NCBI GenBank assembly: GCA_025403435.1
Contig: CM046345.1
Coordinates: 14,823,930-14,887,929 of the forward strand
Origin: Artocarpus heterophyllus
Lineage: Eukaryota > Streptophyta > Magnoliopsida > Rosales > Moraceae
Direction: 5' to 3'
Length of the DNA stretch: 64,000 nt
The first letter of the stretch is position 1. Each line of letters starts with the position of its first letter. Shown one piece after another: positions 45,530 to 57,920 of the stretch. The notes under the pieces are model-generated. The model did not search any database, had not been told where the DNA came from, and worked only from the letters and a program-made list of their open reading frames with translations. The position numbers and the translations under genes were made by a program.

Positions 45530-47104
45530 TCACGCCTCATGGAGAAGTCCAACTGAATTTGCACATAACTTCAGTTTCTCGATCGAAACAGTCATAGTAA
45601 GCATATCTATTGGATTTTGACTCCTAATAATTTTCTCAAGCTTTAGCACCCCATCTTCTAAAGTCGATCTGATGAAGTGATATCGTAACTGTATATGCTT
45701 CTTCCTAGCATGAAATGCAGGATTTTTCGCCAAGTGAATGGCGCTCTGACTATCACTGTGTAGCACTCTCTTTTCCTGCTTATGACTCAGTTCTTCTAAT
45801 AACAACTGTAACTAAATCATCTCCTTGCTTGCTTCAGTCATTGCCACAAACTCTGCTTCTGTTGTTGAGAGTGCAACTATCTTTTGTAGCTTGAAGACCC
45901 AACTAACTGCTGTGCCACCCAAAGTATAAACATAACCGGTGGTACTCTTTCTGCCATCAATGTCTCCAGCCACATCAGCATCTACATAACCTTGTAATCC
46001 CAAGTCTAACTTCTTGAAACACAGAGCTAAACTTGTAGTACCTCTCAGATATCTGAGAATCCGCTTTACTGCCTTCCAATGCTGCTTGCCTAGATTGCTC
46101 ATATACCTACTCACAACTCCCACTGCATGTGCAATGTCTGGTCTGGTATAAACCATGGCATACATGAGATTGCCTTTTGCTAAAGAATAAGGCACCTTAA
46201 CCATGTGGTCTCGTTCCGTGGTCAGTGATTGCTCCTTTGATAACTTGAAGTGATTAGCCAAAGGAGTACTCATAGGCTTCGCATTACTCATGTTGAACCT
46301 ATTAAGCACCCTTTCAACATATTCTTCCTGTGATAGTTTCAGACTATTACTGTTCCTTGTTATTCTCATCCCAAGGATTTGTTTTGCAGCATCCAAATCC
46401 TTTATTTTAAACTCCTTAGACAGCTCCTTCTTCAGCTTGTTAATCTTCTGTTTGCATCCTCCTACTATCAGCATGTCATCGACATATAGCAACAATATAA
46501 TGTAGGAGTCACCAAAATTCTTCACATAACAACAGTGATATCCCTGACACCTCAAGAAGCCATTGCTACGCATAAAACCATCAAACTTCTTGTACCATTG
46601 CCTGGGAGCTTGTTTTAGGTCATACAAGCTCTTCTAAAGTTTGCACACCATGTTCTTCTTACCCGATACTTCAAAACCTTGTGGTTGCTTCACGTAGATC
46701 TCCTCCTCTAAATCACCATGGAGAAAGGTTGTCTTATCATCCAACTATTTCAAGAACAAGTCTTCATTTGCCACTAGTGCAAGTATAGTTCTGATCGTGG
46801 TTAGTTTCACCACCAGAGAAAAAATCTCATTGAAGTCAATGCCTTCTTTCTGCTGAAAGCCTTTTACCACTAGCCTTGCCTTGTACCATTTGCTGCCATT
46901 AGATTCATCTTTTATCCTATATACCCACTTGTTATGCAAGGCCTTTTTGCCCTTCGATAACTCTATCAATTGCCATGTCTGATTGGACATTAAAGAATCC
47001 ATCTCATCCCTCATGGCTAACTCCCACTTGACCAAAACTTTAGCCTGCACGGCTTCATCATAACTCTCTGGTTTACCTCTATCAGTCAACAAAATATAAT
47101 GCAA
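45530..47104 (-). pseudogene. Copia reverse transcriptase and RNase H region
   Basis: Minus-strand translation begins with the RT N-terminus (WELAMRDEMDSLMSNQTW, NKWVYRIKDE). It continues after a stop-containing gap (46,628-46,744) with YDLKQAPRQWYKKFD and the YVDD catalytic motif (LLLYVDDMLIVGG). RNase H follows with YVDADVAGDIDGRKSTTGYV, STTEAEFVA and, after another stop near 45,808, SDSQSAIHLAKNP. The catalytic residues can still be seen, but the frame is interrupted at least twice, so no working enzyme is encoded. Confidence 0.9.
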
Positions 47105-47502
47105 GGAAGGGAAGTATCTCTGTGGCGGTCTGATGGTCCTGCTAGATCTCTTGACTATAATGCCAAGAGTTCTCTAGTTTCCCTCTAGAGCTATATTCTC
47201 TTGATCTTCAATCTCTGGATTGTGTACCTCTACTTCAAGAAGATTCTTCAATGGAATCACCTCAGGCTTTTTACCTTCAAAACTTGAACTTCTAGAGTCA
47301 GTACTGTCTCTGTCCTCATTCAAAACACCTTCATTGAAGATCACATCCTTGCTCTTGGTAATCTTTCGATTTTGGTCATCCTAAAGATGATAACCAAATT
47401 CAAGTCCAGCATAGCCAACCAGAAAATATTTCTTAGATTTTGCATCAAGTTTACTTCTAGTAGTATAATCAATATGAACATAGAAAATACAACCAAATAC
47501 TT

Positions 47503-48275
47503 TCAAGTAGGAGAGGTCAACCTTTTTACCACTCCATACTTCTGCTGGTAGCTGAACTTTAATGGTGTGGATAGACTTCTGTTGATCAAATGAGCTGTTG
47601 TATTAATTGCCTCAGCCCAAAACGACTTTGCCAACACCATATGCAACCTCATGCTTCTGGCACACTCGTTCAGAGTTCTGTTCATCCTCTCAACTACACC
47701 ATTTTGTTGTGGTTTCCTTGGAATAGTTTTCTTCATCTTTATTATATTCTTAGCACAGTACTGCTTGAAATCATCATCAATGTATACTCCCCCATTGTAA
47801 AACTACAAGCACTTCACCTTCAAACCTGTCTCATTCTCCACCATAGCTCTCTATCTCTTGAAAGCATCAAAGATATCAGATTTGTTTTTGAGAAAGTAAA
47901 CCCATACCTTCCTACTTGAGTCATCAATAAAAGTCACATAGTAATTAGCGCCACCAAGGGAATTCACTATCGAAGGTCCCCACACATCAGTGTGAACTAA
48001 CTCTAACTTCCTGGACTTAGGCTCTCTGTCTATTGTTGAGAAACTGACTCTCTTCTGCTTCCCAAAATGCAGCCCTCACACAACCTATGATCAATAGTTT
48101 TCAATCCTGATAGTTTTCCATTATAGTGAAGCACCTTCATTCCCTTCTCACTCATGTGCCTGAGCCTAAAGTGCCATAGCTCAATGTTAACAGCAGAGTC
48201 AGCAACTGTTATGGTATCTTTATAGCTAGAATTAATGTAGAGAGTTTCAGCTTTACATCCTCGAGCAACAACCAT
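47503..48275 (-). pseudogene. Copia integrase region
   Basis: The N-terminal zinc-binding HHCC part reads LWHFRLRHMSEKG and LCEGCILG (48,030-48,275). The end of the catalytic core reads PQQNGVVERMNRTLNECAR with its glutamate (47,503-47,736). The part between contains stops. The segment at 47,105-47,500, between integrase and RT, is the usual variable linker and is not open. Confidence 0.88.
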
Positions 48276-48398
48276 AGCTCCCTTTGTGACTTTCTAACCT
48301 CCACAATTGAAGGTTACATTATGTCATTCGTCATCCAGTTGCCCCACCAAAATCAAGTTGTGCATTAGTTTGGGTACATGCCTCACCTTCTGAATCTT

Positions 48399-48830
48399 TC
48401 ACATAGACCCATTAGGTATTTTCAAACTGAAATCTCTAATGCCAACAATGTCTAAAGGTTCACCATCAGCAAGGTAAACCTTACCATGATTTCCGACAAT
48501 ATAGTTCTCCAAGACTTCACGACGTGTAGTAGTATGGAATGACGCTCTTGAATCTATCACCCATGAATCAAAAGAATTGTCAACAGACAAGAGTAAGGCA
48601 TCCTGTGCCTCTTTAGTGGCGGCACTTGCAGCGTCATTGTTCTTGTCTTTGTTCTTCTTTGGAGCCCTACAATTCTTTTTCAAGTGGCTGGTCTTTTCAC
48701 AATTCCAACACTCCACAATTCTACCACTCCTTGACTTACTTCTCACATTCCTCGGCTTGCCTCTATCGCCATTATCCCTGTTGGAATGCCTCTCAAGTTT
48801 CCTACCCCTATTCTCAACATTAAGGGCCAA
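48399..48830 (-). pseudogene. Copia gag end: zinc knuckle and protease
   Basis: A basic stretch leads to the knuckle CWNCEKTSHLKKNC, which fits CX2CX4HX4C. A retroviral-type aspartic protease start follows (SWVIDSRASFHTT). The expected DSG triad has become DSR, so the protease would be inactive even if translated. The frame stops shortly after the protease flap region. Confidence 0.88.
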
Positions 48831-48844
48831 GTTTGGCCGAGTTT

Positions 48845-49430
48845 GACGTTAAGGCTTCACCAAAATCCTTCATTCAAACTTCTTTCGTCAAAATAAAGTT
48901 TCTGACATTGACAAACTTCAATTTTGCGTTCCTAATTGAATTGTTAATGGCCACCCTCATGGGTTCCCAACAATTCGGTAGCGAAGCCAAAAGAATTAGG
49001 GCAGTGATCTCATCATCAAATTTAATCTTCATCGAGACCAATTGATTCAGAACGGTATTGAAATTATTCAGATGCTCTACCACCGAGGCACCTTTAGGCA
49101 TTTTTAAATTGAAAAGCTTTTTTATGAGGTGTACCTTGTTATTGGCCGAAAGCTTCTCATACATCTCTGACAAGGCCTTCATCATTTCTGTTGTAGTATT
49201 CTCCTTCGCAACGATGTGGGCCACGTTCTTTGATAGGGTCAAACGGATTCACCAAACACCTGTCTGACAAGGAGATTCCATTCATCATCCTTAATGCCTT
49301 TGGGCTTACTACCTAAGGGTAAGTGCAGTTTTCTACTATAGAGGTTGTCTTCCACTTGCATCCTCCAATAAGAAAAATCCGAACCATCAAATTTGATAGT
49401 ACCGACAGCCAACCCTTCTTCTCCCGTCAT
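48845..49430 (-). pseudogene. Copia gag N-terminal part
   Basis: The likely start is the ATG at 49,430 (MTGEEGLAVGTIKFDG), followed by FSYWRMQVEDNLYSRKL and the capsid-like KALSEMYEKLSANNK and VVEHLNNFNTVLNQL. A frameshift near 49,240 separates the two halves, and TGA near 48,871 plus another frameshift near 48,845 separate this part from the zinc knuckle. Confidence 0.85.
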
Positions 49431-49450
49431 TGTTCTTGACTCAAACCTTC

Positions 49451-49462
49451 GCTCTGATACCA
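49451..49462 (-). other. Primer-binding site of the copia element
   Basis: Minus-strand TGGTATCAGAGC lies two bases from the 5' LTR. This word is complementary to the 3' end of initiator methionine tRNA, the usual primer of plant copia elements. Confidence 0.9.
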
Positions 49463-49464
49463 GT

Positions 49465-50045
49465 TGTTGGGGAATTAGGCGCCTCTTAATTCTAAGGACC
49501 ACCAAGAACGAATAATTACAGAAAAGGAAAGAAGAAAAGAAGAAAAAAGAGACACCAAAGTTTTATACAGGTTCGTGCAAATTTGAGACTACGTCCTATT
49601 TCTGTCGCTGTAAATTTTATTATGATGAGGAGATGAAGACAGATTACAAGAGAAATTTTATCATACACTCTCCATTTGTGTTTCCCAAATCTCTCTTCTA
49701 CCCAGCACCCTTCATGGGAATTTTTTTCTCTCTCAAGACTAAAGCTCTCATACTCACAAAATAATGCCCCTTTCACAAAAATATGAGTCTCTAACAACCC
49801 TAACCTCCTATCTCTATTTAAATACCTCAAAGGAAGAGAAAAAATAGCAAGGAATGAGAAACCCTTGTAGTTTCACGTTCTTTTCTGGCTAGAGTGCCTC
49901 CAAAAATCCCACAAGGCAATGCGTTGGCGTCGCGGCGCTTGAATCTAGTGCCGCAGTGCCCAATTCTGGTGCTGCGGCGCCCAGGCTCTGCCTCCTTGGC
50001 CCTTTTTTCTTTTGCTGAGTGCTGATTTGGCTCCATCCTTCAACA
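49465..50045 (-). repeat. 5' LTR of the copia element
   Basis: It is 581 bases long, with plus-strand ends TGTTGGGG and CTTCAACA, so the TG...CA ends are intact. A TATA-like TATTTAAATAGAG on the minus strand lies near 49,811-49,825 and would serve the element promoter. Confidence 0.9.
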
Positions 50046-50050
50046 TTTCT

Positions 50051-51259
50051 TTCCTTTTTTTTTTTTTGGTTTTATTTAAGATATCCCATGTTTCTTCTTC
50101 ACATAGTAAGACATGTTTTCCCTTCAGAAAAAAAATAGACATTGTTTTTCAAAAAGAAAAAATGTATACAGTTTTACTTGAATAATGTTGTGGGACTAAT
50201 ACAATTACAGGTTTTATCTAGCTTTTTCATCAAGTAATGTTTTGAGTTCAACAAATGACATGGCATAAATCCATTGGTTAGATCCCAATAATGATACCAA
50301 AATTTGGATAGATAATCTGAATTCATAAAATTTGGACTCAAAATGTTAAAGTGAGGTTAAAAAAATTGAAACAAATTTCTCAAATCTAAAAGTTATCATA
50401 GTTGTTTTAAAAATGAAGAAATAAATTGAGAAAAAAAAAACTGTACTAGTCTAATTACCCTGCAATCTAACTCTAAATCAAAGAGTCAATTTTACTATGA
50501 GTTTTGATTTCCCTTGTAAAATAATAATAAAAAAAAAAGATAAAAGGAAAACTTTCAAATGTCACTTATTGATTTTTTTTTTGATTTAATTTTTAATTTC
50601 CTTTTCAAATATATTTCTACTTAAATATTTTCTCAAACATTAATTTCTTAAACATGTCTCAAATCAAGATTTTTAATCCTAACTGTCTCCGTTCAATGAT
50701 GAAGCTATAATTTTTTTTTTAGGGGGAGAGGTGGGTTTGAGATTTTGTGATGATTATAACTACAAACAAAAAGTTAATCAAAATTAATTGTTAACACACT
50801 ATAAATTACTTCTTATGGGTTTTCATGTCTGCAAAATATTGTATAACAACCTCATTATCAAGGCTATTGAAGCTGTGTTTCTCAATTTATACTAGTAAAA
50901 TATCATTATTCAATTGATCTCAAATTCTATTGGATGTCTAATTCTTTATATTTATAAAAACTATTATGAAAATTTTACATCCACATATCTTAAATGTCAA
51001 TAATTAAAAATATATGCACATGCATACTTCCAAATTAGTTTGTACATATAAAATATGGGTTTTCACGCTATATATATTCTAATTTACAAAATGTCGTTAC
51101 TTTATTATTTGCTAATCTTTTAAATTTTGTAACCTTTATTGAACAAATATCTTTTAACGTTTTCATTTACCTAATGCTAAATAAATTATAACGTGTTTCA
51201 CCATAGAAAAGAAAGCAAAAGCACTCACGGTCTATTCTTTAAAAAAAGAGAGGATAAAG

Positions 51260-51290
<31 letters not shown>

Positions 51291-53331
51291 CCATACCAAA
51301 AAAAAAAATTTCTTTAAACAAAATATAAAGAATTTCATTTTCACAATGATTAGTTAATTACGTTGAAGATTTATAATTAAATTTTAGTGAACGTGCAAAA
51401 TAAGAGATTATAAATTTAAAAAAAAAAAAAACAAAGCTAACAAAATAAAGAATAGAAAATATGTACATTTATTCATTATCATAAAGAATAGAAGTTTTAT
51501 GATAGTGACAGACATAGTTTAAAAAAGTGTTAAATATGTACCTTGAAGTGTGTATATAAGAATTATCATAAATAATTGAAGTTCTAGGATAATAACAAAA
51601 CTAATTAATATAAAGAAATATGTGCACTAAATATGAATATAAGTGTTATCATAAAAAATTGATTCATCATTATGATAAGACGAAAGTAGTAAAAAAAAAA
51701 AATTCAACTATGTGTACCAAAATTTGTGTATAGATGTATCATAAAAAATATAAATTATAAAAAATTTCAAATATGTGCACCAACGTATGAGCATAAGTTT
51801 TATCATAAAAATAAATTTATTATGACAATGACAAAAATAATAATAAGAGGATGAATTAGAATGAAAATAATAAAAAATGCATAAATTGTATAAATGTGAA
51901 AAAAAAATGAACAAACTTGATGGAATAGGAAAAAAAAAAGATGAATCAAGGTTATGAAAAAATAAGTAAACCTGATGAAATAAACATACTTCTCGACAGC
52001 TACAACTATAGGGAGATAAAAGATTTCAACTGATGGACGAGAGAGACAATGTTTGAATATTAATGATCTTGGAGTGAAATGATGAGACGAATGTGAAAGA
52101 AAACTTTAACAATTAATCCAGAAGAGCAAAACATAAGGAGAAAATACTAAAAGAAATTCAAAATTCAAAGATTTTGTGGTAGGAAAACAAAAATAAAATA
52201 AAATAAAATAAAATATTTTGATATGATTGCTTTTAGGAATTTATTGATATTCACTACTACGAGTCAACCAAATGTATAATACACTAATCGCATCATCTTA
52301 TGTAATACGCGAATCATATCAACAAAAAATATTCAAATTCAAGCGATATGGAAAAGTCAACTGTGCTAAAAAAATCAAAACATTAGCATTTTTTATATTT
52401 TGTTTATTAAAATATCTGATTTTAACTAAGTTTGCTATTTACACAACATTTGTCTAATAGTTGTTATCAATTTTAATTGCCTCTTTAAAAAATGCGATTT
52501 CCCCCCTTAAAAATGTACATGTATACTTCATATCCTAACTAGTTTGTATAACAACTTTGCTTGCAGTTTGACACGCTTTAACAAAAATTTGACCGTTTAA
52601 AATCTAATCAATGATTTACTATAAATTTATAATTTATGTACCAAAAAAATTAACAGTTAGTCGATCAAGTTTTTTGTTTTTTTTGAAAATCACTTTTTAA
52701 TTATCAAAACTGGGAGCATTTATTTAAAGTTGGTTTTGAAACGGGCCATCAACCACTTAAGATAATATATTTGGAGGAAAAAGGAAAAAAAAAATACATG
52801 TTAGTATAAAAATAAAATAGAAAAATGGAAAGAAACATGTATATTTAGTAATACAATTAAAAAATGAAAAAAAAAAAGAAGAAAAGCTCAAATTCTAACT
52901 AAGTTCCTGTTTAATTCATACTAGATATAATTGTATATCAAAATGATATAAATTAATTTTACAAATTCAAATAATATAAGTAACTACATTCCTAGAAAAT
53001 TATTTGTCATAGAAAGTATTTCATCTTAACCATAAAGCTCTAATTATTTTTTTATCTTATCAAAAAACTATAATTTAACTTCATCATACCAGAAAGGATG
53101 TTGTATGTATTTCCCACGCAAATCCAAAGTAGAGCTTCGACTGAAGAAGCATGCAACAAAGAAGAATAATTAGATTTTATTGAAATAAAGAGATATTAAT
53201 AAGAAGTTTAAGTTTGAAATGTAAAACAAAACCTCTTTAAAATGCTTGGGCATACGTTCAATATTGTTTTTGGACACCCAAGAAAGCCATATTGCAAGTA
53301 CGTGTATTGTCACTAGCTTCTTTAAACTTGG
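50051..53331. other. AT-rich spacer, continuation of copy B
   Basis: This is the counterpart of about 5,629-9,310. No gene is recognised. It has one unit of the sequence that is tandemly duplicated in copy A, and an ATA repeat at 51,260-51,287. Near its end (about 52,790-53,330) lies the block that also resembles 54,930-55,400. Confidence 0.6.
51260..51287. repeat. TAA trinucleotide microsatellite
   Basis: About nine TAA units. The corresponding site in copy A (6,853-6,862) has only about three, so it expanded in copy B. Confidence 0.85.
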
Positions 53332-53345
53332 TATATTGTAGAGAT

Positions 53346-54560
53346 GCAACAATAGGTCAAGGTCCGTGGGCCGGCCCGAGCCCGTCCTGCTATAGTGATG
53401 GGCCAGGCATTGCTCGGCACGGCCCATAAATATTGGTAGGTTGGGTTGGGCTTGACCGGGCTAGGGTAGGCCCGTCTAGGCCCATAATGGGCTGGCCCAT
53501 CCCGGCCCACAATGGGACAGTCTATCGGCCCATCGCGGCCCATGTAAGGCCTATACACACTCACAATGGGCCAGCCCACCAAAGGCCCATTGTGGCCCAA
53601 TTTCATATATATATATATATATATTTGGATATATTTTTTCATGTTCATTCATGGGTGAACATGGCTGAGTACGACCTTCTCCAGTAAGTCATGTAAGGCC
53701 CATTGTAAGTCATGTATTATCACTTCAGAAGACTATACATTTAATATATATATTATTTTATACATGTAAGAATTAAATATTATATAATATATATACATGC
53801 CATATTCACCTGTGAGTGAATATGACATTAGATTTTCCCAATGCATATCACATCACAATAGGCCTGACAAGTTCTTTTTATTTTCTTTTCATTTCTTTTT
53901 CTTTTTTTTTTTATTTTTTTCCTTGTAGGCATGCTTTACTTTTGAGAAGTAAAGTTGAGAATTAGATGCTGAATATGTAGGTTATGTATTATCACATCAA
54001 AATACTATACATTTAATATATATATTATTTGATACATGTTAGAATTAAATATTATATAATATGTATATGTACCATATTCACCCGTGAGTGAACATAGCAT
54101 TAGATTTTCCTATGCACATTACATTGCAATAGGCCTAACAAGCTCTTTTTCTTTTCTTTGCATTTTTTTATTTTTTTTCTTGTAGGCATTGTTAGTATGT
54201 GTAGAGCTTAATTATTACTCTGACGCAGATTACCTCTACGTAAAGGTTGTACACGGATTCACCTTTGCGATAAGGTTGACGTCGGGGTTGGAAGGGGGTG
54301 GTAAACCCCCCTCCGCCCCCTAGGCAAAAATTTTATGTGCAAGTTTATTTTACATGAGGGTAGTTTGCGTTTTTTACATAAAGTATGAATTGCTTTTGAG
54401 AAGCAAAGTTGAGAATCAGATACCGAGTCTATAGGTCATCTATTATCACATCAAAATACTATAATTTAATATACATATATATATTATTTAATACATATAA
54501 GAATTAAATATTATATAATTTATACATGCCATATTCACCCGTGAGTGAACATGGCATTAG
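53346..54560. mobile_element. GGCCC-rich element with tandem palindromic repeats
   Basis: The left part (53,346-53,600) has GGCCGGCCCGAG and many GGCCCA words. The following part corresponds to the elements in B1 and B2. Beyond 53,943 the AT-rich half with its palindrome is repeated twice more: palindromes at 53,799-53,826, 54,071-54,098 and 54,528-54,555, each preceded by TTAAATATTATATAAT-like DNA and followed by ATTAGATT. A first, slightly different palindrome is at 53,639-53,664. G/C-rich unrelated sequence lies at 54,220-54,330. The hAT assignment is inference. Confidence 0.55.
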
Positions 54561-54941
54561 ATTCTCCTATGCAATTATAAAGGGACAAGCCTAACATAAA
54601 GGCTCAGAAGGAAGGCCTACAATGTGCAAAGCTGAGACGTTAGGTCTTCAACGAATTGTCCAATCAAATTACACTTGAAAGAAAAAAAATAAAAAAAAAA
54701 GATTTAAAAAATAAAAAAAATAAAAAAAAAACTTTTTTACCTATAAATAAATGTAGATCATTCACAGAGATACTCATTCAACAAACTTCTAAGATCTTGT
54801 GTATTGTCTTTTTTTTTAGATTACTTAGAGTTCTTTAGAAAGGAAAAAAAAGCTTGAAGGTATAATTTATTTCATTTGTTGTTCATTAATTTTGTATTGT
54901 TATAAGTTAATTTTATTAAGTAATTATTTTATTTAATTTTT
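54561..54941. other. A-rich spacer between palindromic repeats and copy B second block
   Basis: No gene is recognised. A-rich low-complexity DNA at 54,678-54,730 dominates. The frame at 54,656-54,838 is lysine-rich and follows from that composition. Confidence 0.5.
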
Positions 54942-57920
54942 ATGAGAAAAGCAAAATTAAAATACAAAAAGTAAAAGAAAAAGAAAATGAACCTCACATT
55001 CCATCGAAGTTCGTGCTTATAAAACTAGATATAATTGTAAATCAAAGGGAATGAAATTAATTTAAGCAAAAGTTCAAACAATATTAGTAACTACGTTAAT
55101 AGAAATTATTAGCAACTGAGAAGATATTTCATCCTATGCATAAAACTGTAATTATTTATTTATATATTTATATTCTTATATCTCTATTTATTTTTTTATT
55201 TACCTTATCATACTCTTCATTATTCCTTACCCAATTAACGGGCAGTCTAGGCCAACACCCAAAAAGATGTTGGGTGTATTTTCCATGCAAATTCAAAACA
55301 GCGGTTTTGATTAAAGTAGCAAGCATTAAAGAAGAATAAGGATTAAGGAATACCTTCAATCTTGTTTGTGGAAACCTATGTATAGCCGCTTGCAAAGCTT
55401 CAATCTCCCAAATAAAATTAAAATTAAAAATTAAAATAAATCTAAAATATCTCTACTAAATGTGTGGTTGTGAAGCTTACGAAGATATACCAAACAAGAA
55501 AGACTTGAATACTTTTCCAAAAATTAGACAATAAAATAAGAAAGAAAGACTTGAATTATTTTAAGAGAACTGAATTACAACACGGCATTGCATTGACTAA
55601 AAACTTCCAGCGTTCTTTTGTCTCGGTCTTCATTTGAGGCGTTCAACTCAGCAATGCACTTTTGTAGTTCCTTAAAAAAGCTTTGCATTGTTGCACTACC
55701 CTATACCAAATGCTTAAGATGATCGAATTTTAGTACCTTAAATGGTGTCTTATTAATCTTCTAATGACATATCATTTAAAAAGTTTAAAGTAGTGTTTAA
55801 TTAATTTTATATATGCTTTTCATTTAATGATGTCATATAATATGATTAATTGAACACCAATTGAGACATCAAAAATTTAATAGAGAATTTGAATCCTACA
55901 CAAAAAGTCAAGTTGCACAAAATTAAAAAGAGAAGTTTGTTATATGACAAACAAGCACAAAAACTGAAGAGAATCAGAGGCAAATGCACAAGACATGAAC
56001 ATACAAGCTAATACAATCTCTATTTATTGGTTAAAAATCATAAGTAGAGTTAATAGGAGAAGAACAAGTTACATATTACATACACATTAGGAAAGGAAAG
56101 AGAGATAATACCCAATATTAAGAGAGGAATTATAAAAAGATAATTTGGACTAAATGAGAGATCATGTCTATAAAGGCTATAGCATATCAAGATGTGGCAT
56201 CCATATTAATTGATTTAAAACTTGCCCCCCTAGGATGTCGACCACACAACAAATGTTTTTTTTTAAACCTTACTAGAAAAATCTAGCAGGAAAAATATCC
56301 TAATGAAGGATAAAAAGGGTGCATATTTCATAGGATCTTTGCTTGAAACTTCTCATCAAAAATTTTTATAGGAAATTCTAGTAAGACAAATCCTAAGCCA
56401 AGAAAAAAGAAATACATTATGCAATAGTTCCTGTTATATCACGTATTTTCCTCAGCAGTTTTAACAAAAATCTCTAAGTCGACACATAATAATCTTGTGC
56501 ACAAATTTTTTAAATGTGGCTAAAAGAGGGGGCCTCTGTCAACAAATTTGTCAAGCTATCACTAGAATTTATCTCATTGATTCCTATATTTCCTTTCTTA
56601 TGGAGTATATGTATGAAAAAGAACTTTGGTGAAATGTGTTTGTCTCCTTAATTTGGGTCATACAGGTTCCAATCCCCTTCTATCACACCATTGGATTTCC
56701 TTTAATGAATAAACGATCACATATTTCTCAAATGTGTTGGACTAGAGATCCCAGTTTTATTCATTCTGGATTTGTCTCATGAGTGCCAATATTTCAACAT
56801 AATTAAAAAAATGTGATGATTTACTTTATAAAGTACCCAATATATAGCGGTAACACCATGTAATCTGTTTACAAATATTCAACATCTGCCTATCAAATCA
56901 AATTGAGGGTAAACATGGACATGTTTACTTGTAGCAACTTGCAAGGAAGAGCAGTCGAAAACTATCACAAGCATGGCAATTAAAGTCAGACTTGAAGGTT
57001 GAGAAGCTTATTTATAGTCATATTTAGTTTTTTTTTCATTACCTTTCCTTTCTCCTATTTGATTTTTGGCGAGGAAACATATAATCACATTCATATAGCA
57101 ATCGTTCACATTTTGGTATATTTCTGGTTTATTCTGATTTGAATCAGCAATACAAGTCCCAACTTAGCCCAACTAAAGCTGCAATATATGATCCTATAAT
57201 TTCACAGGAATTATATATCCATTTGGAAACTTGGTTGGAACAAAAGGTTTCAACCTAAAACGCTGTAACAGTTTAAATTTTATGAGAGAAACACTATAAA
57301 AAAACATTTTGAGCCAAAACATTTTTGTTCAAACTAATTTCCCAAACAAGCTATATATGTTGTTATCAAGTAAATGAAAAATGAAAAAGTATAATAAGTT
57401 TCATTTTTGAGGCAAGCTTCACGTCACTTTGCGAGTTCACTTGTGATTTTTCATAGAATGGGATTGCAAAACTGCAACAATTGTAGTTTAATTTATCTTT
57501 TGTTGGAGTTATTTTTTTATCCTGTCTTTTGTAAGAGTCACACATGCTAAATTTGTAACATATTTTCCATTCATGGTATGAAAAAGATCATAGTTTATTC
57601 AGTAGTTTTAAGATAACTTTGTCTCTGGATTGATTGTTCATGAAAGACAATTGAAGAGTAGGCGCAAAGATTAGAAGTGATACCAAAATTATTCTTGGAT
57701 TACATGTTTCAACATGTTTCTTCGCATTATGGAATGTTCAAGTTTAGATTTCTGATTTGGTCCCCTGTACTTGCCTTGTAACTAGTGCAGTGTAGACACC
57801 GTTCTTGGAGAGGAGGTCTTCATGAGCGCCACTCTCAACCATCGGTCCATCAGAAACCATCGATAGCCTATGAGCTATGACGAGAACGGTCCTTCCTTTC
57901 ATCAGAGAATCCATGGCATC
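54942..57920. repeat. Segmental duplication copy B, second block
   Basis: This block matches 16,772-20,342, without the 0.54-kb insertion seen there. No gene apart from the last ABC transporter exon at its end is recognised. The match to copy A ends at the 5' border of that exon (57,920). Confidence 0.88.
57222..57347. mobile_element. Short MITE, counterpart of 19,590-19,716
   Basis: Ends TTTGGAAACTTGG and GTTCAAACTAATTTCCCAAA form an imperfect inverted repeat. Its presence at the same place in both copies dates it before the segmental duplication. Confidence 0.6.

Larger units (their letters stand above)
44884..50045 (-). mobile_element. Nearly full-length Ty1-copia retrotransposon
   Basis: A 5.16-kb minus-strand element with both LTRs, primer-binding site, gag, zinc knuckle, protease, integrase, reverse transcriptase, RNase H and polypurine tract in the Ty1-copia order. 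It is flanked by the five-base target duplication TTTCT (44,879-44,883 and 50,046-50,050). Copy A retains the single TTTCT at 5,624-5,628 with matching flanks. Many frameshifts and stops break the polyprotein, and the two LTRs differ visibly, most in the 100 bases at 45,333-45,430 versus 49,915-50,000. The element is therefore old and inactive. Confidence 0.95.
36952..53331. repeat. Segmental duplication copy B, first block
   Basis: This block matches 1-9,310 in the same orientation. It is longer because it has gained a second WAKL unit, two GGCCC-rich elements, a copia fragment and a copia element of 5.2 kb. The match to copy A ends at AAACTTGG (53,331). Confidence 0.88.
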
